Below the pieces are notes generated by a model. That model did no database searches, was not told the DNA's origin, and saw nothing but the letters and a program-made list of their open reading frames with translations. Both the position numbers and the translations under genes were made by a program. Source: Acidobacteriota bacterium (lineage in GTDB: Bacteria; Acidobacteriota; Vicinamibacteria; Vicinamibacterales; 2-12-FULL-66-21). From it: 6,578 bases of DNA. The stretch lies in NCBI GenBank assembly GCA_013694635.1, contig JACDCA010000127.1, forward strand, positions 1 through 6,578, written 5' to 3'. Of this stretch, positions 1 through 5,611 are shown piece by piece (position 1 is the first letter of the stretch; the number at the start of each line of letters is the position of its first letter).

Positions 1-240
1 GACATCCTCGCGAACGCCGGCGGCGTCACCACCTCGTACTTCGAGTGGGTCCAGGACCGGCACGGCTATTTCTGGGAGGAAGACGAAGTCAACCGGCGCC
101 TCGAAGTCAAGATGGTCGAGGCGTTCAGGGACGTCCTGCAGACGTCGATCAAGTACAAGACCGACCTGCGCACCGGCGCCTACATCGTGGCGATCAACCG
201 CGTCGCCACGGTTACGCGCATGCGCGGCATGTACGCTTGA
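1..240 (+). CDS. Glu/Leu/Phe/Val dehydrogenase, C-terminal fragment (5' end outside window)
   Basis: This is the last 79 codons of an amino acid dehydrogenase, open from base 1 in frame 1 and ending in TGA at 238-240. The fragment begins with the motif NAGGVTTSYFEWVQD, the conserved C-terminal nucleotide-domain segment of hexameric glutamate dehydrogenases. It continues with GYFWEEDEVNRRL and a closing helix (TGAYIVAINRVATVTRMRG) typical of the NAD-linked or dual-cofactor enzymes of bacteria and archaea. The family oxidatively deaminates glutamate to 2-oxoglutarate and ammonia in the cytoplasm. The fragment differs from the E. coli-type gdhA that converges on it, so these are two GDH subtypes and not a local duplication. 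The catalytic lysines and the cofactor-specificity loop lie outside the window, so NAD preference is inferred from family resemblance only. A leucine or phenylalanine dehydrogenase is less likely, since the SYFEW motif is typical of GDH. Confidence 0.88.
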   Translation, partial: DILANAGGVTTSYFEWVQDRHGYFWEEDEVNRRLEVKMVEAFRDVLQTSIKYKTDLRTGAYIVAINRVATVTRMRGMYA

Positions 241-241
241 A

Positions 242-314
242 GAACGATAAAGTATGAATGATGAACTCTGAATTCAGAAGCGTCTCCGCGTTCATCGTTC
301 ATCGTTCATCGTTT
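242..314. terminator. Large imperfect inverted repeat between convergent genes, probable bidirectional terminator
   Basis: Arms at 242-266 and 290-314 pair over 25 positions with 20 Watson-Crick pairs, two possible G-U pairs and three mismatches (a249/c307, g252/g304, t253/c303). The right arm is three exact copies of GTTCATC (290-296, 297-303, 304-310) followed by gttt. The left arm is a degraded reverse complement of the same 7-base unit. The 23-base loop (267-289) contains a perfect 12-base palindrome, tctgaattcaga, at 267-278. The element fills the gap between two facing genes, starting two bases after the first stop codon and ending on the first base of the gdhA stop codon. A two-way terminator is the simplest reading. 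There is no long T-run and the arms are not GC-rich, so classic intrinsic termination is not certain. The heptamer build also suggests a dispersed intergenic repeat. Confidence 0.6.
290..310. repeat. Tandem heptamer GTTCATC x3
   Basis: Three uninterrupted copies of the 7-base unit GTTCATC lie directly before the gdhA stop codon, and a fourth partial copy (gttt) runs into it. Weaker reverse-complement units, such as gaacgat at 242-248 and gaatgat at 256-262, form the opposite arm of the inverted repeat. The direct repeat is read straight from the sequence; any function is inference. Confidence 0.85.
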
Positions 315-1705
315 CAAATCAGTCCCTGATCGAGCATCGCGTCGGCAACCTTCGTGAAGCCGGCGATGTTGGCGCCGTGGACGTAGTTGCCGGAGACGCC
401 GTACTGCTCGGCGGTGTCGCGGCACGCGCGGTGGATCGCCTTCATGATCCGGTGCAGCTCGGTGTCGACGCGCTCGCGCGGCCAGGCGATGCGCGCGCTG
501 TTCTGCGCCATCTCCAACCCTGACGTCGCCACGCCGCCGGCGTTCGCCGCCTTGCCCGGGGCGTAGAGCACTCCTCCCTCGATCAGCACTTTGGTGGCGG
601 CGATGGTGCACGGCATGTTGGCCCCTTCGGCGACGGCGGCGACGCCGTTGCCGACCAGGTGACCGGCGTCCTTTTCGTTGACCTCGTTCTGCGTCGCGCT
701 CGGGAACGCGCAGTGCGCGCGGTGCATCCAGAGCGGATTGAAGTCGTTCGCCGCGTCCCTTGCCATGTAGACCGCACCCTTGAAACGATCCGCGTACTCG
801 CGCACACGCCCGCGGCGGACGTTCTTCAACTCCATCAGGAACGCGAGCTTGTCGCGGTCGAATCCGGCTTCGTCGTAGATGTAGCCGTCGGAGTCCGAGG
901 CGGTCACCGCCTTCGCACCCAGCTCGATGAGCTTCTCGATGGTGTACTGCGCCACGTTGCCGCTGCCCGACACCAGGCAGGTCTTCCCTTCCAGCGTCTC
1001 GTTGCGCGTCGCGAGCATCTCGGCGGTGAAATAGACGGCGCCGTACCCGGTCGCTTCCGGACGGATGAGCGAACCGCCCCAGTTGAGACCCTTGCCCGTC
1101 AGCACGCCGGTGAACTCATTCCGGAGGCGGCGATATTGGCCGAAGAGGTATCCGATCTCACGCCCGCCGACGCCGATGTCCCCGGCGGGGACGTCGGTGT
1201 CGGGCCCGATGTGGCGCATCAACTCGGTCATGAAGCTCTGACAGAAGCGCATCACCTCGTCGTCGGACCGCCCGTGCGGATGGAAGTCCGAGCCCCCCTT
1301 GCCGCCACCCATGGCGAGCGTCGTCAGGGAGTTCTTGAACACCTGCTCGAACGCGAGGAATTTCAGCACGCCAAGCGTCACCGAGTGATGAAAACGCAGC
1401 CCCCCCTTGTACGGTCCCAGGGCTCCATTCATCTGCACGCGAAAACCGCGGTTGATGTGGACCTCGCCCCGATCGTCCTGCCACGGGACGCGGAACATGA
1501 TCACGCGTTCCGGTTCGACGATCCGCTCGAGGATCTTCGCCTTGGCCAGATCCGGCCGGCGCTGCACGACCAGGTCGAGGCTCTCGAGGACCTCTTCGAC
1601 CGCCTGGTGAAACTCCGGTTCCGCGGGGTTTTTCGTTTTGACGAGGGCAAGGATGTCGGTGACGTAGGTGGAGAGGGGCGCGCGCGTGGATCGGCTGACG
1701 AGCAT
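314..1705 (-). CDS. gdhA: NADP-type glutamate dehydrogenase
   Basis: This 463-residue cytoplasmic enzyme reductively aminates 2-oxoglutarate with ammonia to give glutamate (EC 1.4.1.4, hexamer). It aligns nearly end to end with E. coli GdhA (447 aa), with a slightly longer N-terminus. Numbering from the second ATG, the substrate and catalytic residues are present: K100 in GPYKGG, K124 in FKNSLTT, K136 in MGGGKGGSDF and D176 in DVPAGDIGVGG. The Rossmann motif GSGNVAQY follows, and the second strand ends in TASDSDG, close to the E. coli NADP enzyme (TASDSSG); NADP preference is therefore likely but not proved. The reading frame is open to a GTG at 1745-1747, but the only good ribosome binding site, AGGAGGA, sits just before tandem ATGs at 1708 and 1705. 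The latter has better spacing (about 4-5 bases), so I start there; 1708 would add one methionine. It faces another GDH gene and diverges from the metalloprotease gene. Confidence 0.96.
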   Translation of the reverse strand: MLVSRSTRAPLSTYVTDILALVKTKNPAEPEFHQAVEEVLESLDLVVQRRPDLAKAKILERIVEPERVIMFRVPWQDDRGEVHINRGFRVQMNGALGPYKGGLRFHHSVTLGVLKFLAFEQVFKNSLTTLAMGGGKGGSDFHPHGRSDDEVMRFCQSFMTELMRHIGPDTDVPAGDIGVGGREIGYLFGQYRRLRNEFTGVLTGKGLNWGGSLIRPEATGYGAVYFTAEMLATRNETLEGKTCLVSGSGNVAQYTIEKLIELGAKAVTASDSDGYIYDEAGFDRDKLAFLMELKNVRRGRVREYADRFKGAVYMARDAANDFNPLWMHRAHCAFPSATQNEVNEKDAGHLVGNGVAAVAEGANMPCTIAATKVLIEGGVLYAPGKAANAGGVATSGLEMAQNSARIAWPRERVDTELHRIMKAIHRACRDTAEQYGVSGNYVHGANIAGFTKVADAMLDQGLI

Positions 1706-1708
1706 CAT

Positions 1709-1715
1709 TCCTCCT
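1709..1715 (-). promoter_or_regulatory. Ribosome binding site of gdhA that decides its start
   Basis: The minus strand reads AGGAGGA here, a near-perfect Shine-Dalgarno match directly before ATGATG. The spacing suits the second ATG (1703-1705). The upstream GTG at 1745-1747 has no purine-rich site before it, and the 14 residues it would add do not resemble GdhA N-termini. The longer 477-residue form is therefore probably an over-extension. Confidence 0.75.
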
Positions 1716-1769
1716 GCGCTAAGTCGACGTTCCGGCGAGCTCCGCACCGGGCGGGAGCGGGTGCCGGAG

Positions 1770-1778
1770 TGTATACCA
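1770..1778 (-). promoter_or_regulatory. Possible extended -10 promoter element for gdhA
   Basis: On the minus strand the sequence reads TGG then TATACA, a TGn-extended -10 box with four of six consensus bases. A start about seven bases downstream would give an untranslated leader near 55 bases before the gdhA ATG. No convincing -35 hexamer lies 17 bases upstream, which extended -10 promoters tolerate. The call rests on motif and position only. Confidence 0.3.
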
Positions 1779-1785
1779 TCGCGGT

Positions 1786-1791
1786 TAAGAT
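1786..1791 (+). promoter_or_regulatory. Possible -10 box of the metalloprotease gene, implying a very short leader
   Basis: TAAGAT matches four of six bases of the sigma70-type -10 consensus and lies 9 bases before the ATG at 1801. Transcription would then start at about 1798-1801, so the mRNA would be leaderless or nearly so. This fits the lack of a Shine-Dalgarno sequence before that ATG. No clear -35 is seen. Confidence 0.25.
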
Positions 1792-1800
1792 GTGCGCCTG

Positions 1801-3753
1801 ATGAAAACAGTCTGTCTGCTCGCTCTCTCGGTGGCGCTCGCCGCGCCGCTGATGCTGGCCCGGCCGGACCTGCAGGCGCCGGAGGCGCCGACGGCGATCG
1901 ATCCCCGGCGCGTCCAGGATCAGGACACGATGACCTGGGACGACTACCGGCCCATCCCCGGGACGAAATGGGCGGATCCCTCGTTGAAGCCGACGGCGCG
2001 TACGCTGCGCGTGGCGCTGGTCGCCGTCGATTTCGAGGACCAGCCCTTCGTGATCACGCTGCCGAAGCACTCGGACCTGTTCGGCAATCCGCAGGTCGAC
2101 CCGATCGCGCGCGACGCGGTCCCACGGTTTTACGCCGACTTCTGGGGCAAGCCGGGGACGCTCAATCACGGCCACACGATTCACGAGTACTGGATGGAAC
2201 AGTCACGCGGCCGCGTAGGCATTCCTGCGATCGATGCGTATGGCCCGTACCGGATGCCGCGAAAGCTGTTTCAGTACGGCCTGAACGAGCACAACCAGGA
2301 GGTCGGCTGCCCGACGGGACACACGTGCACGCACCGCATGGAGCCTGACGTCGACGAGCTCTGGACGAAGGCCGCCGGCGCCGACATCAAACACAAATAC
2401 GACATCGTCCTCCGCATCTACGCCGGGTATGACGAGACCAGCGTCTGGCAGGAATTCGGCGAGATGAAGTTCAAGTCCAAAGAGGACATTCCGCCCGAGT
2501 GGGGAAACCCGGATACGACGAAGCCGCGCTGGCTGCCGACGCGCTACGTGCCGTGGACGTCATGGAAGGCAGGCGCGCAGCAATGGGGCTTGTCGTCGGT
2601 GCGCCAGGGAGAAAGCTCGGGAACGATCACGCACGAGATCGCGCACTTCGCGTTTCAAACCGGTGACAACAACAACAATCCTTACGTCGCGCCCTATCGG
2701 CGCGTCGGTTCGGGCCCGTGGGACATCATGGACCGCGGCTCGTTCAACGGGCCCGGCGGCCCGCACAAGCGCTGGGTCGTCCCGGCGGCAGCCGGCGCGT
2801 CGATGCCTGCCGGCTTCATGCTCCGTAATCGCATCCGCTACGGATGGCTGCCGTCCGGGCAGGTGCTGCTGCTGACGCGGAGCGGCCTCGCCCAGTCAGG
2901 TCTCGCGGTCGCGACGATCACGGCGCGAGCCGTCGATCCGCGTCCCGGCCAGCTTGCCGGCGTGACCGTGACACTGGACGGCGACGTCCAGGACCGCACG
3001 CCGCGCTGCGAGATGACCCTGGACGCACTCTGTGCGGGCGACCCGCTCTTCAACTTCTATTCGATCGAAGTCGTCCAGCGGATCGGCTACGACTCGTTCA
3101 CGCCCGACAACGGCGTGCTGATCGCAAAGAACAAGAACGTCGAAAGCCGGAGCTGCGGCTACAACTGTTTCACCTGGGTGATCGACGCGCATCCCGAAGA
3201 CATCAAGCTCCCCGATTTCACGCGCCCGGACGGCTCGGTGGTCATGCGTACGATCGCGGATTACCGGCAGCTGAACGACGCGCTCTTCCACGCCGGTCTT
3301 CGCTCCGGCAGCCAGTACGAATGGAAGGACGAACCGAACCGCCTGCACTTCTACGTGATCGAGTCGAGACGCGATGACGCGGGGATTCTGTCGTATACGG
3401 TCGCCGTGCGGTCACTCGACGGCATCGGCGGCCTGCGGCGCGGTGTGCAGGTGGAGATGGACGAGACGTTCCCGATCGGCCCCGCCGGCGAGAACGTGAT
3501 GGTCACGGTCCGCAACACCGGAACGGGAACGGACCTGTTTCGGGTTTCGGCCGACGTCCAGGATCAAGGCTGGACGGCGGCCCTTACCAATGCGCTCGTG
3601 GTCGTGAACGGGGGACAAACCGCCACGGTCTCCGTCCGCATAGCCAGGCCGGCTTCGGCGACGAGACCCGCAAGCCTGGCGTTCACCGCAACGTCCGAGA
3701 ACGATCCGTCGAAGAAAAGCACCGTCACTGCGGCGCTGACAGCAGGGCGGTGA
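1801..3753 (+). CDS. Secreted M6-like zinc metalloprotease with C-terminal beta-sandwich domain
   Basis: This 650-residue protein is probably an exported peptidase. Residues 1-20 are a Sec signal peptide (K2, hydrophobic core 4-20, likely cleavage after A20 or A26); there is no lipobox. A catalytic domain follows at about 65-340, with HEIAH at 278-282 (zinc ligands H278 and H282, general base E279), D289 as a possible third ligand, and GPWDIMDRGS at 305-314. The last matches the Trp/Met segment after the zinc site in M6 (immune inhibitor A-like) peptidases. Six cysteines of the mature chain form three close pairs (170/176, 403/411, 452/456), suggesting disulfides outside the cytoplasm. Residues about 555-648 look like an NEW3/CARDB-type beta-sandwich (VMVTVRNTGTGTDLF). 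The frame also opens at GTG 1792, but the ATG at 1801 gives a clean signal peptide. Substrate unknown. M6-like assignment is moderate because the HExxH surroundings are atypical. Confidence 0.8.
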   Translation: MKTVCLLALSVALAAPLMLARPDLQAPEAPTAIDPRRVQDQDTMTWDDYRPIPGTKWADPSLKPTARTLRVALVAVDFEDQPFVITLPKHSDLFGNPQVDPIARDAVPRFYADFWGKPGTLNHGHTIHEYWMEQSRGRVGIPAIDAYGPYRMPRKLFQYGLNEHNQEVGCPTGHTCTHRMEPDVDELWTKAAGADIKHKYDIVLRIYAGYDETSVWQEFGEMKFKSKEDIPPEWGNPDTTKPRWLPTRYVPWTSWKAGAQQWGLSSVRQGESSGTITHEIAHFAFQTGDNNNNPYVAPYRRVGSGPWDIMDRGSFNGPGGPHKRWVVPAAAGASMPAGFMLRNRIRYGWLPSGQVLLLTRSGLAQSGLAVATITARAVDPRPGQLAGVTVTLDGDVQDRTPRCEMTLDALCAGDPLFNFYSIEVVQRIGYDSFTPDNGVLIAKNKNVESRSCGYNCFTWVIDAHPEDIKLPDFTRPDGSVVMRTIADYRQLNDALFHAGLRSGSQYEWKDEPNRLHFYVIESRRDDAGILSYTVAVRSLDGIGGLRRGVQVEMDETFPIGPAGENVMVTVRNTGTGTDLFRVSADVQDQGWTAALTNALVVVNGGQTATVSVRIARPASATRPASLAFTATSENDPSKKSTVTAALTAGR

Positions 3754-4729
3754 CCAGACGGACGTAGGCGTCGATGCTCGCATCGAACTCGGCGACGTCC
3801 AGATACTCGTCATCGGTGTGCGCGACCAGAAACGACCCCGGGCCGAACAGCAGCGGCGCCCCCCACGTGCTGAGCAGCGGGATGTCGGTCGTGAATGGAA
3901 AGCTTTCGGCCGGCATGCCCGGGAGGGTGTGGAGCCGTACCGGCGGCACGCGGAGGACCTCTTCGACATCGACGAGCGGCTCGAGTGTCTTGGCCGCCGC
4001 GAGCACCTCGGCGGCGTCGCCGACGATTCTGAACATCACTTCCGCGGACGCCTGTGCCGGCACGACATTGGGCGCGACTCCCCCTTCGATGATGCCGACG
4101 GTGTAGAAAGTCTCCCCGAACAGCGGGTCCGTCGGCAGCTGCAGCTCCCGCAGGCGGACCAGGGCGTCCACGAGCTTCTCGATCGCGGATTCGAACTGGT
4201 GCGGCGCCGCGGAATGTCCGGCCCGGCCGTGAGCGCGGAGCTTGACGCGCAGGATGCCGCGCGTGCCGGTCGCCAGCTTGCTGCTGGTCGGCTCGCCGTT
4301 CACAAGAAACCGCGATCCTGGCGCCACGTTGTTGGCGGCCGAGGCTCCGTCGCTGCCCCGCTCTTCACCGACGACGAACAACAGGCCGACACGGCGTTCT
4401 TCTTGCGCCCGCAGCCGTTCCGACGCAGCGACCTGCGCCGCAAGAATGCCCTTGGCGTCGCACGCGCCACGGCCGTACAGGCGCCCATCGCGCAACGTGC
4501 TTGGAAAGAACGGCGGCACGCAGTCGAAGTGGGTGGAGAGGACAACGGTCGGCGTCTCGATCGTCGCGAGGACGTTGAACCGCCCGTCCGCGACGGGTTG
4601 CTCGGCCACGGCATAGCCGAGCTCGGTCAGCCGCTGCGACAGTAGACGGCCGCATGCCTGCTCGGTGCCGGTTGTCGAATCGACGTCGATCAGCTCGCGC
4701 GCAAAGGCGAGCGCGGCTACCGGATCCAT
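3725..4729 (-). CDS. dapE: M20 family metallohydrolase, probable succinyl-diaminopimelate desuccinylase
   Basis: This 334-residue cytoplasmic zinc hydrolase probably cleaves N-succinyl-LL-2,6-diaminopimelate to succinate and LL-diaminopimelate (EC 3.5.1.18). The M20 metal site is complete, counting from the ATG at 4729: H67 in STHFD, bridging D91 in GRGACDAKG, catalytic E122 and ligand E123 in GEERGSDG, E146 in NGEPT, and H304 in AHTDDEYLD. The dimerisation-domain histidine is H172 in AGHSAAP. The sequence alone does not separate DapE from acetylornithine deacetylase (ArgE) or LysK, and it is shorter than E. coli DapE (375 aa). The choice of DapE rests on its place after dapA and dapD. The frame extends to a GTG at 4748-4750, but those seven extra residues come from repeat sequence. 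The 3' end overlaps the facing metalloprotease gene by 29 bases. No clear ribosome binding site is seen. Confidence 0.82.
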   Translation of the reverse strand: MDPVAALAFARELIDVDSTTGTEQACGRLLSQRLTELGYAVAEQPVADGRFNVLATIETPTVVLSTHFDCVPPFFPSTLRDGRLYGRGACDAKGILAAQVAASERLRAQEERRVGLLFVVGEERGSDGASAANNVAPGSRFLVNGEPTSSKLATGTRGILRVKLRAHGRAGHSAAPHQFESAIEKLVDALVRLRELQLPTDPLFGETFYTVGIIEGGVAPNVVPAQASAEVMFRIVGDAAEVLAAAKTLEPLVDVEEVLRVPPVRLHTLPGMPAESFPFTTDIPLLSTWGAPLLFGPGSFLVAHTDDEYLDVAEFDASIDAYVRLVTALLSAPQ

Positions 4730-4732
4730 GGC

Positions 4733-4773
4733 CACGGTGCCACAGGCCACGGTGCAACACGGTGCAACACGGT
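4733..4773. repeat. Decamer tandem repeat CACGGTGCAA between dapD and dapE
   Basis: Two exact copies of CACGGTGCAA (4748-4757, 4758-4767) are followed by a partial third (cacggt, 4768-4773). A related copy, cacggtgc, lies at 4733-4740. On the transcribed minus strand the unit is TTGCACCGTG. The repeat fills most of the 46-base gap between the dapD stop and the dapE ATG. It covers the place where a ribosome binding site for dapE would sit. I see no strong hairpin and assign no function. Confidence 0.8.
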
Positions 4774-4775
4774 TG

Positions 4776-5609
4776 TCAACGAATCCACTCTTCCAGAGCT
4801 GTTCTCGCGCTGGTCTTCCCGTCTCTGTACTTGACGATGATCGGGGTGGCGACTGACAGCTCCCAGTCGGGCGCCGACTCGGATCGGATGCGCCGGCTCC
4901 CAGGCACGACGACGGCCCCTTCTGGGACGACGAGCGGCTCTCCCGGATTGGCCTTCACGATCGTGCCGTTCGTGATGTCATACAGCGGCGTCGACGCGGT
5001 CAGGATGGTGCCGGAGGCGAGCACGGCGCGCCGTTTCACGACCGCCCCCTCGTACACACCGCAATTCCCGCCGATGAGAACGTCGTCTTCGATGATGACG
5101 GGGAGCGCGCCGACGGGCTCGAGAACGCCGCCGATCTGGGCCCCCGCGCTGACGTGCACGCGGCTGCCGACCTGTGCGCAGGAGCCCACCAGCGCATGCG
5201 AGTCGATCAGCGACTCATCCCCCACCCACGCGCCGATGTTGATGTACATCGGCGGCATGCAGATCACGCCGCGCCCGGTGTAGGCGCCGTCGCGGATGCT
5301 GGAGCCTCCGGGTACGATACGAACTCCGCTCGCCGCATTCAGGGGTTTCAGCGGCAGCGTGTCCTTGTCGAAGAACGGCAGCGGACTCGGAGCCACCTCG
5401 ATGGTCTCGCCGAAGCGGAACGCGAGGAGGATGCCGCGCTTCACCCAGGCATTCACGCGCCACCCCCAGGGTGAGGAGTCGTCGGGCTGGGCGGCTCGGA
5501 CGACGCCGGCCGACAAGGCGTCGCGCAGCTCCGCGACGACCGCGCGTGCTTCGGTGCGCGATGCCGCATCCCCCTGCTCGAACAGGCGCTCGATCCGCGA
5601 CTCGAGCAT
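4776..5609 (-). CDS. dapD: Tetrahydrodipicolinate N-succinyltransferase
   Basis: This 277-residue enzyme transfers succinyl from succinyl-CoA to tetrahydrodipicolinate (EC 2.3.1.117), committing the pathway to the succinylase branch. Length and order match E. coli DapD (274 aa). An N-terminal helical domain (1-95) is followed by a left-handed parallel beta-helix built of hexapeptide repeats (about 100-235), in which VGSCAQVGSRVHVSAGAQIGG runs from about 141. Signature stretches are MPPMYINIGAWVG (118-130), GGVLEP (160-165) and IIEDDVLIGG (172-181). D136 (LIDSHA) and E187 (VYEG) align with the acidic residues proposed as catalytic in this family. The protein should be a cytoplasmic trimer. The ATG lies two bases after the dapA TAG with no Shine-Dalgarno, so translation is probably coupled to dapA. 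The start aligns with E. coli DapD. Confidence 0.96.
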   Translation of the reverse strand: MLESRIERLFEQGDAASRTEARAVVAELRDALSAGVVRAAQPDDSSPWGWRVNAWVKRGILLAFRFGETIEVAPSPLPFFDKDTLPLKPLNAASGVRIVPGGSSIRDGAYTGRGVICMPPMYINIGAWVGDESLIDSHALVGSCAQVGSRVHVSAGAQIGGVLEPVGALPVIIEDDVLIGGNCGVYEGAVVKRRAVLASGTILTASTPLYDITNGTIVKANPGEPLVVPEGAVVVPGSRRIRSESAPDWELSVATPIIVKYRDGKTSARTALEEWIR

Positions 5610-5611
5610 GG

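Noticed and set aside
242..314. CRISPR-like or IS-end interpretation of the repeats
   Set aside because: The repeat unit is 7 bases and contiguous, with no spacers, no transposase and no target-site duplication.
659..1801. A 380-codon open frame on the plus strand opposite gdhA
   Set aside because: It lies antisense to a clearly conserved gdhA. High-GC coding DNA often leaves the opposite strand open. The translation is rich in Arg, Val, Glu and His with no recognisable domain and no ribosome site.
1668..2348. A 226-codon plus-strand frame overlapping the gdhA start and the protease 5' end
   Set aside because: It runs across two real genes in another frame. Its translation is Arg/Pro/Gly-rich with no domain, and the overlapping protease frame has a signal peptide and family motifs.
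3818..4645. A 275-codon open frame on the plus strand opposite dapE
   Set aside because: It is a shadow of the M20 hydrolase, with low-complexity Arg-rich translation and no known motif.
4774..4779. Perfect TTGACA hexamer on the minus strand at the end of dapD, as a -35 box for dapE
   Set aside because: The hexamer overlaps the dapD stop codon and no -10-like sequence lies 16-18 bases downstream, where only repeat sequence is found. Transcription from the upstream dap genes is simpler.
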